Source of the DNA: Termitidicoccus mucosus
Lineage (GTDB): Bacteria; Verrucomicrobiota; Verrucomicrobiia; Opitutales; Opitutaceae
Assembly (NCBI RefSeq): GCF_038725785.1
Contig: NZ_CP109796.1
Coordinates: 1,178,001-1,242,000 of the forward strand
Direction: 5' to 3'
DNA: 64,000 nt
Below, piece by piece: positions 34,597 through 43,905 of this stretch. The first letter of the stretch is position 1. Every line of letters starts with the position of its first letter. The position numbers and the translations under genes are program-made. The notes beneath the pieces are model-generated. The model was not told where the DNA came from. It saw only the letters and a program-made list of their open reading frames with translations, and ran no database searches.

Positions 34597-35106
34597 ATGG
34601 GAAAGACATTCTTTGTTTTGTTATCCGCAGTTGCAGGACTGGCCTTCGCCATGCCGCAGGCGGCAGCACAGCCGCTGGTCGTATCGCTTATGGCATACAA
34701 AGTGACTGTAACCAGTGAGGGGCGCGAGGCGTTTGCAGTCGCGGACAAGGCGCAGCCCAGCGATGTGATTGAGTATCGCGCCACTTATGCCAACGCTTCG
34801 GAGCATGCCCTGACCGCCGTTTCACCGGAAATCCCCATCCCGGTCGGGCTTACTTGGATCGCCGGAGGAGATCCTGCGGGGACCGCCCCTGCCCCAACGC
34901 CGCCCGGCCCGGTGGCAGCCAGCCTCGACGGGAAGACTTTCGCCGCCCTGCCTCTGCTCGACGACGGAGGCCGCCCGATTGCCGCCGCTCTTGTCCGCGC
35001 TCTGCGCTGGAGCATCCCTGTGATCAAGCCCGGCGAGACCGTCACCATCTCTGTCCGCGCCACGGTCAACCGAACCTCGGCCAATGCCGAAACTTCAGCT
35101 CGCTGA
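34597..35106 (+). CDS. small exported protein with a single DUF11-like domain
   Basis: 169 residues from ATG 34597 (an ATG two codons earlier is equally possible). Signal peptide KTFFVLLSAVAGLAFAMPQAAA. The mature part is one DUF11-like beta-sandwich: SDVIEYRATYANASEHALTAV, PEIPIPVGLTWIAGGDP, VIKPGETVTISVRATVN. Acidic, Pro- and Ala-rich; no Cys, no anchor. It is the first gene of the five-gene operon and could be a base or pilot subunit for the larger DUF11 proteins that follow. The gap to the next gene is 20 bp. Function unknown. Confidence 0.75.
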   Translation: MGKTFFVLLSAVAGLAFAMPQAAAQPLVVSLMAYKVTVTSEGREAFAVADKAQPSDVIEYRATYANASEHALTAVSPEIPIPVGLTWIAGGDPAGTAPAPTPPGPVAASLDGKTFAALPLLDDGGRPIAAALVRALRWSIPVIKPGETVTISVRATVNRTSANAETSAR

Positions 35107-35126
35107 AACATTTTTGCATCCCATAA

Positions 35127-37802
35127 ATGAATATGACCAACACCACACCCAGCTCGTCGGCCACGGCCCGGCGCAGGAGTTGCCTGCGCGTGGCCTTTGC
35201 CTTACTTGTCCTTGCGAGCTTCGCGCTTTTCGCGCACGCGGCCGCACCGCTCGTTAACACCGCCATCGGCAATCAGGCTTCGGCTACCTACAAGGACGAT
35301 TCGGGCGTCGAACGCACCGTGCTCTCCAACACCGTCACCACGCTCGTCCAGCAAGTGTATGATCTCGACCTCAAGCAGGACAACGCCCGCACCTCCAATC
35401 CAGGCGGCCAGGTGTTTTTTCCGCACACCGTGACCAACCTCGGCAACGGCATCGACACCTTCACCCTAGGGGCGGTCGATGGCGGCGGTGCCACCACGCT
35501 CGGCAGCATTGCGATCTACATCGACGCCGACGGTGACGGCAATCCGGACAACTTCACGTCGATCGGCACGACCGGACCGCTGGCGGCGGGCGCATCCTTC
35601 CGCTTCATCGTGGCCGCCACTGTGCCCCCCGGAGCCACAGTCGGCAGCGCGGGTACCGTCACTGTCACCGCCACTTCCACCAACGGAGGCGACACGCCGA
35701 TCGTCGAGACCAACACCGATACCGTCACGCTCACCAACGACGCCGTCCTTCAGGTCACCAAGGCCGCCACCCGCGGCTCCGGCCTGCCTGGGACGCCCGT
35801 CAAGTACACGATCACTTACCGCAACATCGGCAACAGCGCCGCCACAAACCTGAAGATTACCGATATCATCCAGCCTGGTCTCACCTACGTGGACGGTAGC
35901 GCTCGCTGGTCTGTCAATCCTACCCAGACTCTGACCGATGCCTCCGCCGACACCGAGGCTGTATCCGGCATCGATTACAACTTTGTCGGCACGACCGCAA
36001 CCTTCGTCATCGCCAGCGTGGCGCCCGGAGTCAGCGGCTATGTCACCGTCGAGGTAACCGTCGATGCAGGCCAGGCGCCTGGCACCATCACCAACACCGC
36101 CGACTACGAATTCGAAACCGGCAGCGGTCCGACCACCGTTCCGCTCACGTCCACCAACACCGTGCCCTTCGAGGTCTTGCCCGAAGTCAGCCTCACGTTC
36201 GAAGGTCCGGCTACGCCGCTGGAGCCCGTCCCCGCCAGCGGTTCGGTTTCGTTCAACAACGTCCTCACGAACAACGGTACCGGTACCGACACGTTCAACA
36301 TCGTCGTTGACACAGCCGGCCTCGGCACCGCCGGCAAATTCCCGGCTGGCACCACATTCCAGCTCTTCAAGAGCGATCGTGCCACTCCGCTGACCGACAC
36401 CAACGGCGACGGCATCCCCGATACCGGGCCAGTGGCAGCCAACGGCACCTACACTGTCGTTCTCCGCGCAAACATCCCCGGCAACGCCGCCGCGACCGAC
36501 ACCACCCTCTCCGTGACCAAGACCGCGACCTCCACCGTGAACCCGATCCAATCTGCCCCCGCCACCGACACCATCGCCGGCATCACCGGCGCGGGTGTCG
36601 ATCTGCTCGGCCAAAGCCCGGCAACGGACGGCCTCGGTGATAGCGGCACCACTATCGTTAACACCGAGACCGGCAATCCCGGCTCGACCGTGACCTTCAC
36701 GCTAAACGTAAAAAACACTGGCCCCAATCCCGACACCTTCGACCTGATCGCTTGGACCAACGGCACCGACGCCGGCACCCCGACCTTCGGGAGCAGTCTG
36801 CCTCCCGGCTGGACCGTCGTCTTCAAGGATGGCGCCAACAACGGAGTCGTGTCCAACACCGGTATAATCCTTGCCGACAGCACCAGAACCTACACCGCCG
36901 AAGTGACCATTCCCGTCGGCACCTCGCCTGGCGACATCTCCGTCTGGTTTCGGTCGCAATCGCCCTCGACCGGAGCGGCCGACAATCTGCGCGACCGCGT
37001 CACCGTGGACACCGTCCGCGGCATCACCATCCAAACCAACAACGCAGGTCAGATCTTTCCCGGCGGTTCCGTCATTTACCAGCACATCCTCACCAATACC
37101 GGCAATGTCACCGAAGGGCTCCTGGGCGCACCCAACACCCTTGCCATAGCGCTTGCCAACAGCCTCGACGGCTCCGCCTTCACCTCCGTCGTGTATTATG
37201 ATGTCGACAATAACGGCACCATCGATGCCGGGGATAAGATCGTTGACACCGCCGCCGGTGGACTGCTGTCCAGTGTGAAAAGCGACGGTCTGCCCAAAGG
37301 GGAGAGCATCCGTCTCCTCGTCAAGGTGCAGGCTCCGATCGGCGCTGCCGACGGCGCGGTCAATATTACCACGATTACGGCCACACCTGCTCCCGGCGTG
37401 GACGTGGGAAGTGCCGGCGCACCCGCCGCCGTGTCCAATGCTGATGCCACCAGCGTCATCCGCGGCAATCTCACCATCGTAAAGGAACAGAGCGTCGATG
37501 GCGGCGGCACTTGGACCCAGGAACAGCGCTCGGCCATGCCTGGAGGGCAGATCCGCTACCGGATCACCGTGACCAACGTTGGTTCAGCCGACGCCGAGAA
37601 TATCGCCGTCAACGACACCGTCCCGGTCCACACCGCCTATGACAGTAGTTTTTCCGCCACCATCACCAAAGGATCGGGATCGCCCGAATCGTTCACGCCT
37701 CCTTCCTCAAGCGGCGCGGGCACGGCCCTCCTTTTCAACATAGGCACACTCTCGCCGACCCAGACGGCGGTCATCACCTTCGCGGTCAAGATCGACGAGT
37801 AA
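35127..37802 (+). CDS. large exported multi-DUF11-repeat protein
   Basis: 891 residues with a signal peptide of about 40 residues (VAFALLVLASFALFAHAAA). The mature chain starts NTAIGNQASATYKDDSG, a hallmark of this family, and then holds about six or seven beta-sandwich repeats of the DUF11 type: SNPGGQVFFPHTVTNLGNG, GTPVKYTITYRNIGNSAATN, NPGSTVTFTLNVKNTGPNPD, GGSVIYQHILTNTGNVTEG, GGQIRYRITVTNVGSADAEN. It ends with a complete repeat (ITFAVKIDE), without a membrane anchor, LPXTG or PEP-CTERM tail. Strongly Thr/Asp/Gly-rich, near-free of Cys. Probably a cell-surface fibre or layer protein; how it is retained is not visible. Confidence 0.82.
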   Translation: MNMTNTTPSSSATARRRSCLRVAFALLVLASFALFAHAAAPLVNTAIGNQASATYKDDSGVERTVLSNTVTTLVQQVYDLDLKQDNARTSNPGGQVFFPHTVTNLGNGIDTFTLGAVDGGGATTLGSIAIYIDADGDGNPDNFTSIGTTGPLAAGASFRFIVAATVPPGATVGSAGTVTVTATSTNGGDTPIVETNTDTVTLTNDAVLQVTKAATRGSGLPGTPVKYTITYRNIGNSAATNLKITDIIQPGLTYVDGSARWSVNPTQTLTDASADTEAVSGIDYNFVGTTATFVIASVAPGVSGYVTVEVTVDAGQAPGTITNTADYEFETGSGPTTVPLTSTNTVPFEVLPEVSLTFEGPATPLEPVPASGSVSFNNVLTNNGTGTDTFNIVVDTAGLGTAGKFPAGTTFQLFKSDRATPLTDTNGDGIPDTGPVAANGTYTVVLRANIPGNAAATDTTLSVTKTATSTVNPIQSAPATDTIAGITGAGVDLLGQSPATDGLGDSGTTIVNTETGNPGSTVTFTLNVKNTGPNPDTFDLIAWTNGTDAGTPTFGSSLPPGWTVVFKDGANNGVVSNTGIILADSTRTYTAEVTIPVGTSPGDISVWFRSQSPSTGAADNLRDRVTVDTVRGITIQTNNAGQIFPGGSVIYQHILTNTGNVTEGLLGAPNTLAIALANSLDGSAFTSVVYYDVDNNGTIDAGDKIVDTAAGGLLSSVKSDGLPKGESIRLLVKVQAPIGAADGAVNITTITATPAPGVDVGSAGAPAAVSNADATSVIRGNLTIVKEQSVDGGGTWTQEQRSAMPGGQIRYRITVTNVGSADAENIAVNDTVPVHTAYDSSFSATITKGSGSPESFTPPSSSGAGTALLFNIGTLSPTQTAVITFAVKIDE

Positions 37803-37851
37803 TAATCCTAACCCGACCACGGTCTGGCGCTGTCCGCTGTTTCAGAGGCGG

Positions 37852-40800
37852 GTGGCGTCAGGCGCGGAGACACTGGCCTGCCATGCCGCCGCTCTCCCTC
37901 CGCTTCATCCACCACGCCCTTCAGTGACGATTTGCCTCGCACGGTTTCTCGCTCTTCCCTTTCCCCGCGCCGCACCGCTCGCCTGCGCTTTCACGTGCCT
38001 TCTCGCCTTCGTGTGCGCTCTTGTGCCCGTCCGCGTCGAGGCCGCGCCACCCGCGCCCGGCACGATCATCAGCGGACAGGCGGTTCTCAACTACATTGAT
38101 CTCGATCTCGACCTCACCCTCGAGTCCCCCTCCTACATTGTCCGCGAGACACCCTCCAACATCGTCCGCGTCCTCGTCGGCGGTGCGCCCGGTCTCGAGC
38201 TTCAGGCGGATCGCTCCGGCACCTACGCGCCCTCCACCAACTTCACCTTTATCCACACGCTGACCAACACCGGCAATATCGCCGGCACCTACACGCTCAC
38301 CCCCGCGCTCGTCGATGGCGGCGGCTTCACCCCGCAAAACCTCGCTCTCGTCATCGACGTCAATGCCAACTCTGCCGTCGATCCCGGCGAGCCGCAGTAT
38401 CCGTTCGGCCCGCACACCGTCACGCTCGCGCCGGGCCAGACGCTGCAATTCATCATCACCGGCCTCGTGCCGCCCTCCGCCCCTGTGGCAGCCTCCTTTC
38501 GTATCCGGGTTGATGCCACCCTTGCCGAAACCGGTGCCATCGCCGCCAATATTGACGCTGTGGCCACTGGCGCCGGTGAACTCCAGTTCTTCAAATCCGT
38601 CTCTCCTGCCACGGCGGCCCGTGGCGGGGAGATCCTCTACACGCTATACGGCACCAATAACTTCCCTGCCACCCTCGGACCAACCCCCATCGCCATTGAT
38701 GGGGTCAACACCCTTCGCGTCGTCGTCCGCGATCCGCTTCCCGGCAACATCGAACTGGTCTCCCTCCTCGCCGCCAACGGCGGCACGCCGCTCTATCACC
38801 TCAACGGCACGGCCTTTCATGCCTATGTGACAGCTGCCCCCGCTGATCTCTCCACCGTCGATGCCGTGGCTTTTGCCTTCGACACCATTGAACTGGGCGT
38901 CTCGTTCAGCGTTTCCTTCCGCGCCCGCATCGGCGGGCGGGCCACCGGGGAAATCGTCAACCTCGCCTCCGTTTATTCGAGCCAGCCCGGCGGCGCGCCG
39001 CTCATCACGGTTTCCAATCCCGCCACCGTCACCGTCCCCGACGTGGCCCCGGTCATCCGGTATTATGACCAACCCTACGCGCGCATCATGCCCGCCTCGC
39101 ACCTCGGCAATCCGCTCCACGTGCAGGTCGAGGCGGGATCGTGCAACAAAAAATCGGAAACGGTGGAAACCATCACCGTGAGCATCACTTCCGCCCTCAC
39201 GGGGGATCGCGAGAGTTTCACCGCCACTGAAACCGGCCCCAATACTGGGATATTCCGCATTTCCCCCGTGCCCTCTCAGGATACTGCCGCCGCCCATGCC
39301 GTCGTAACCGGAGACGGAATCCTGCAAACCCTCGAACGCGACGTGCTCACCGCCGAGCTTACCGACTGTGGCGGCGTCACCGTGCGCGCGACGATCTTCA
39401 TCGACCCGGCCGGTGTCATTTATGACAGCCGCACCAACCAGCCCCTCGCCGGCGCCACCGTCACGCTGATCGATGTCACCGGCGTCAATGGCGCTCCCGG
39501 CGGACTCGCCCGCGTGCATGACGAGGACGGTGCCACCGCCGTCTCCGCCACCCAAGTCACCGGCGCCGACGGCCTCTTCCGTTACCCCATCGTTCCGGCC
39601 GGCACCTATCGTCTGGAAATCACGCCTCCCGCCGACTACGCCTTTCCCAGCGTCATCCCGTTCTTCGCCCAACCCGCCGGGCGCCGCATCCATGTGGACG
39701 GTTCCTATGGCGGATCGTTTCCGGTCGATCTCTCCGACGGCACCGTGTTTCTCGACGTGCCGCTTGATACGACGGTGGCCACAGGCTTCGTTCTTGAAAA
39801 GACCGCTTCGCGTGACACCGCCGAGATTGGCGACTCCGTCATCTATACGCTGAAACTTTCCAACAGCTCCGGCGCGCCCTTCCGCAACTCGTTCATCGAC
39901 GACCGCCTGCCTCCGGGTTTCCGTTACGAACGCGGCACCGCCCGCCGCGACGGCGTGCCCATCGCCGATCCCAGGGGTGGCATCGGCCCGCATCTGCGCT
40001 TCTTGGTCGGCAAGCTCGATGACGACGCCAGCACCACTTTCACCTACCGCGTGCGTCTCACGCCCGGCGCGGAAAAAGGCGACGGCATCAACACCGCGCA
40101 AGCCACCTCGCTCGGTCCCCAGGTGCTCGTCTCCAACCGGGCGCAGGCGCGCGTCCGCCCCGAGGCCGGCGTGTTCGATCCCTCGGCCGTCATCATCGGA
40201 ACCGTCTTTGTCGATGCCAACGGCAACGACATCCAGGACCCCGGCGAGCCCGGCGTCCCCGGCGTGCGCGTGGTGCTTGAGGATGGCACGTATGCCATCA
40301 CCGACGCCGAGGGCCAGTACAGCATCTACGGCCAGCGTCCCGTCACCCACGTCCTCAAGCTCGATCCGCATACGCTCCCGCCCGGGGCGAAGCCCGGCGG
40401 CAAAAGCCCGCGGTTCGCCGGCGATCCCGGCTCGCGCTTCGTGGACCTGAAAAGCCACGAATTGCACAAGGCCAACTTCATGCTCGTGGAGCCCGCCGAA
40501 TCGCTCTACGCCGCGATCGAGGCGCGCCGCCGGCAGATCGACGCGTGGCACCCCGAGATCGCCGCCGCTCTCGCCACCACCTTCAGGGCCGACGGCACAC
40601 CCACGCTCGTCACCGATCCGCAGAGCCGCGAAGCCTCGGGCGTCATCGGCTCCGGCCACGCCTTGCCCGGCTCCTTCGAAAACGTATTGCCGCCCGGCAC
40701 GCTCACTCCCGCCAACTCCCCGCTGCCGCCCTCGCCGGTGGCCGCCGTTCCCCTCGTTGATCTCGAACACGTCACCGCCGGACTCACCGACGCCGAACCC

Positions 40801-43800
40801 GGCTTCATCGACCTGCGCCACGGCGACACGCTCCCCTATGATCGCGTCACGGTCCGCGTGAAGGGCGCGGCCGAGGCGAAACTGGAACTGCTCCTCAACG
40901 GCGAGCCCGTCTCCGAATCCCACATCGGCAAGATCGTCCGGCAGCGGCAGGCCGCGCTTCAGGCGGTCGAATACGTCGCCGTGCAGTTGAAGCCCGGCCT
41001 CAATCATCTCGAACTCGTGCAGCGCGACCTCTTCGGCAACGCGCGCGCGCGCTCACTCATCGACGTCACCGCGCCCGGCCGCATGGCGACACTCGACATC
41101 GCGTTCTCCACACCCGTGCCCGCCGCCGACGGTCGCACAGCGGTCGAGGTGCGTGTCACCGCCGTGGATGCCGCCGGCGTGCCCGTCACCGCCTCGCTGC
41201 CGCTCACGCTCGAAACCACGCTCGGCCGTTGGGAGGTGGAGGACGCCAACCCTCGCGAACCCGGCACGCAGGTTTTCATGAAGGATGGCGTTGCTACCTA
41301 CCGGCTCATCCCGCCCGTCGAGCCGGGCGAGGCGCGCATCGTTGTTTCCAGCGGCGTGATGAAAGCTGAGCGCCGGCTCGCCTTTCTGCCCGAACTCCGT
41401 CCCATGATCGCCGCCGGCATCATCGAGGGCCGCTTCGCGCTCAACCGGCTGAGTTCTTCCGCCATTCTCCCGCTCGATCCCGGCGATGCCTTCGAATCCG
41501 AACTGCGCCAGTCCGCCGGCATCGGCAACGACGGCACTGCATCGGGCCGTGCCGCTTTTTACCTCAAGGGCAAGATCAAGGGCGACGCCCTCCTCACTGT
41601 CGCTTACGATTCCGACAAGCGGAAGGATGATGTGCGCCTTTTCCGCGACATCGACCCGGATGCGTATTACCCCGTTTACGGCGATTCCTCGGTCAAGGGC
41701 TACGACGCGCAATCCACCGGAAAACTCTACGTGCGCATCGACAAGAACCGCTCCTGGTTTCTCCTCGGCGATTTCAACACCCGAGCCGACAGCGAGGTCC
41801 GCCAGCTCGGCGATTACAACCGCAGCTTCAACGGCGTGCGCGTGCAGCACGAGTCTTCCCGCTTCAAGGGAGGCCTTTGGGCCAGCGACGACAGCACCGA
41901 CCAGGTAATCCGCGAAATCCCCGCCAACGGCACCTCCGGCCCCTTCAACTTCGCCGCTGGCGACGGCGTCCTCGGCAGCGAAACGGTCGAGATCCTCGTC
42001 CGTGACCGCAACCAGCGTTCCGTCATCCTCAAGACGACCACGCTTGCGCGCTATACGGACTACGATTTCGAACCCTTCAGCGGCCGCCTGCTCCTCCGCC
42101 GCCCGGTTGCCTCGGTGGATGAAAATTTCAACCCACAGTCGATCCGCATCAGTTACGAGGTCGATTCCGGAGGGCCGAAGTTCTGGGTTTACGGCGGCGA
42201 TGCACAGGTGAAGCTCCACGAACGCCTCGAGGTTGGCGCCTCCTTCGCCCGCGATGAAAACCCCGTCGATCCCTACGACCTGCAAAGTGTCAACGCCACC
42301 TTCCGCCTCGCCGCCGGCACCTACCTCATGGCCGAAGGCGCGCGCAGCGATTCACTCCTCAGCGTCACCGACTCCTCGCGCACCTACGGCTACGCCGGCC
42401 GCATCGACCTGCGCCACCAGTCCGAGCTCACCGAGGCCCGCGCTTATTTTGGCAAGACCGAGGAATCCTTCAACAACCCCTCCTCCACGCTCAACGCCGG
42501 ACGTGTCGAGGGCTCCGCCAAGGTCACACACCAACTCGCGCCTCGCACGCAACTGATCGGCGAGGGCATCTACACCGAGGACATCGCCGGATCCGGCAAC
42601 CTCAAGGGTGTGCGCGCCGACATCGCCTACACCTTCGAAAACCAAGTGCGCATTGCCATCGGCGGTCGCTACAGCGAGGAAACCCAGACTCCCGCCAATC
42701 CCGGCGACAGCGCCGCCGACACGCCGCTCACCGTCCGCAGCGTGCGCACCCGCGTCGACGCGCCCGTGCCACGCTTCCCGCAGGCCAGCGTCTTCGCCGA
42801 GTACGAGCAGGACATCGTAAAGAGCGGCCAGCGTCTCGTCGCCGCCGGCGGCGCGTATCAGGTCAGCACAAAGACCCGCCTCTACGCCCGGCACGAGTTC
42901 ATTTCCTCCCTCGGCAGCGATTTCGAACTCAACACCAGCCAGCAAAACAACCGGACACTCCTCGGCCTCGAAACCGAGTATCTCCGCGATGCGTATTTTT
43001 ATAACGAATACCGCGTGCTGGATGCTATCGACGGCGGCCAGGCCGAAGCCTCCACCGGCTTGCGCAATCTCTGGAACGTGGCCGATGGACTCCGGCTCAA
43101 CACCACCTTCGAACGCGTCACGCCCTTCGACGGCAGCTCTACCAACGAGTCCACCGCCGCCACCTTGGCCGTCGACTACACCCGCCCCGCCGACTGGAAG
43201 GCCACCGGCCGCCTCGAGGGGCGCTGGGCCGACACCAGCGACAACTATTTGAGCACGCTCGGCTATGCCCGGAAGCTCGACGAGCAGTGGACCTTCCTCG
43301 GCCGCTCCATCCTCAACACCCAGCTTTACGATGATCCCGCTTCGGCGGATCTCTGGCAGGGTCGTCTCCTCGCCGGTCTCGCCTGGCGGCAGGCGGAGAA
43401 GGACAGGTGGAACGCGCTCTTCCGTTACGAATACAAATACGAACGTGGCTCATCCGCGCTCGGCGACGAGGACATGCGCCGCCAGGTTCACACCGCGGCC
43501 ACGAGCGTCAATTACCAGCCCGATCGCCGCTGGGTTTTCGCCGGCCACTATGCCGGCAAGTTCGTCATCGAGCGCGGCGGCTACGGCGGCGACGCCGACT
43601 ACTTCGCGCACCTCCTTGCCGGCCGCGCCATTTTCGAAATCACCGCAAAATGGGACGCCGGGCTCAACCTCGCCGTGACCTTCTCTGAGTCGTTTGGCAA
43701 CGCGCGCTACGCCGTCGGCCCTGAAATCGGCCGCGTATTCACGAAAAACGTGCGCATCGGCTTCGGCTACAACCTTGTCGGCTTCACCGACCGCGATTTC

Positions 43801-43905
43801 GACACCGCGAGCACCTCGCAGGGCTTCTTCCTGAGCCTGCGCATCAAGTTCGACGAAAACCTCTTGAAATGGGCCAGCTTCAAACGAACGGAGGATGCAC
43901 GATGA
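37852..43905 (+). CDS. 2017-residue DUF11/SdrD-B-like protein with C-terminal outer-membrane beta-barrel
   Basis: Starts at GTG 37852, 3 bp after an AGAGG sequence; the signal peptide is late (about 28-65, LACAFTCLLAFVCALVPVRVEA). Residues about 70-410 are DUF11-like repeats; 520-630 a carboxypeptidase-regulatory/CNA-B-like module (GVIYDSRTNQPLAGATVTL); 640-760 another DUF11 (LEKTASRDTAEIGDSVIYTL); 780-860 an SdrD-B-like module (GTVFVDANGNDIQDPGEPG). An invasin-like stretch follows (about 1080-1200). From about 1230 to the end come alternating amphipathic strands rich in Tyr/Arg/Asp (WFLLGDFNTRADSEVRQLG, FWVYGGDAQVKLHERLEVG, GFFLSLRIKFDENLLKW), read as an outer-membrane barrel. It could anchor or export the other operon products. 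It overlaps the next gene by ATGA. Confidence 0.78.
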   Translation: MASGAETLACHAAALPPLHPPRPSVTICLARFLALPFPRAAPLACAFTCLLAFVCALVPVRVEAAPPAPGTIISGQAVLNYIDLDLDLTLESPSYIVRETPSNIVRVLVGGAPGLELQADRSGTYAPSTNFTFIHTLTNTGNIAGTYTLTPALVDGGGFTPQNLALVIDVNANSAVDPGEPQYPFGPHTVTLAPGQTLQFIITGLVPPSAPVAASFRIRVDATLAETGAIAANIDAVATGAGELQFFKSVSPATAARGGEILYTLYGTNNFPATLGPTPIAIDGVNTLRVVVRDPLPGNIELVSLLAANGGTPLYHLNGTAFHAYVTAAPADLSTVDAVAFAFDTIELGVSFSVSFRARIGGRATGEIVNLASVYSSQPGGAPLITVSNPATVTVPDVAPVIRYYDQPYARIMPASHLGNPLHVQVEAGSCNKKSETVETITVSITSALTGDRESFTATETGPNTGIFRISPVPSQDTAAAHAVVTGDGILQTLERDVLTAELTDCGGVTVRATIFIDPAGVIYDSRTNQPLAGATVTLIDVTGVNGAPGGLARVHDEDGATAVSATQVTGADGLFRYPIVPAGTYRLEITPPADYAFPSVIPFFAQPAGRRIHVDGSYGGSFPVDLSDGTVFLDVPLDTTVATGFVLEKTASRDTAEIGDSVIYTLKLSNSSGAPFRNSFIDDRLPPGFRYERGTARRDGVPIADPRGGIGPHLRFLVGKLDDDASTTFTYRVRLTPGAEKGDGINTAQATSLGPQVLVSNRAQARVRPEAGVFDPSAVIIGTVFVDANGNDIQDPGEPGVPGVRVVLEDGTYAITDAEGQYSIYGQRPVTHVLKLDPHTLPPGAKPGGKSPRFAGDPGSRFVDLKSHELHKANFMLVEPAESLYAAIEARRRQIDAWHPEIAAALATTFRADGTPTLVTDPQSREASGVIGSGHALPGSFENVLPPGTLTPANSPLPPSPVAAVPLVDLEHVTAGLTDAEPGFIDLRHGDTLPYDRVTVRVKGAAEAKLELLLNGEPVSESHIGKIVRQRQAALQAVEYVAVQLKPGLNHLELVQRDLFGNARARSLIDVTAPGRMATLDIAFSTPVPAADGRTAVEVRVTAVDAAGVPVTASLPLTLETTLGRWEVEDANPREPGTQVFMKDGVATYRLIPPVEPGEARIVVSSGVMKAERRLAFLPELRPMIAAGIIEGRFALNRLSSSAILPLDPGDAFESELRQSAGIGNDGTASGRAAFYLKGKIKGDALLTVAYDSDKRKDDVRLFRDIDPDAYYPVYGDSSVKGYDAQSTGKLYVRIDKNRSWFLLGDFNTRADSEVRQLGDYNRSFNGVRVQHESSRFKGGLWASDDSTDQVIREIPANGTSGPFNFAAGDGVLGSETVEILVRDRNQRSVILKTTTLARYTDYDFEPFSGRLLLRRPVASVDENFNPQSIRISYEVDSGGPKFWVYGGDAQVKLHERLEVGASFARDENPVDPYDLQSVNATFRLAAGTYLMAEGARSDSLLSVTDSSRTYGYAGRIDLRHQSELTEARAYFGKTEESFNNPSSTLNAGRVEGSAKVTHQLAPRTQLIGEGIYTEDIAGSGNLKGVRADIAYTFENQVRIAIGGRYSEETQTPANPGDSAADTPLTVRSVRTRVDAPVPRFPQASVFAEYEQDIVKSGQRLVAAGGAYQVSTKTRLYARHEFISSLGSDFELNTSQQNNRTLLGLETEYLRDAYFYNEYRVLDAIDGGQAEASTGLRNLWNVADGLRLNTTFERVTPFDGSSTNESTAATLAVDYTRPADWKATGRLEGRWADTSDNYLSTLGYARKLDEQWTFLGRSILNTQLYDDPASADLWQGRLLAGLAWRQAEKDRWNALFRYEYKYERGSSALGDEDMRRQVHTAATSVNYQPDRRWVFAGHYAGKFVIERGGYGGDADYFAHLLAGRAIFEITAKWDAGLNLAVTFSESFGNARYAVGPEIGRVFTKNVRIGFGYNLVGFTDRDFDTASTSQGFFLSLRIKFDENLLKWASFKRTEDAR

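Noticed and set aside
37852-43905. TonB-dependent receptor as the identity of the barrel protein
   Set aside because: No plug-domain or TonB-box sequence at the N-terminus; instead DUF11 and SdrD-B-like modules precede the barrel, so a receptor call is not supported.
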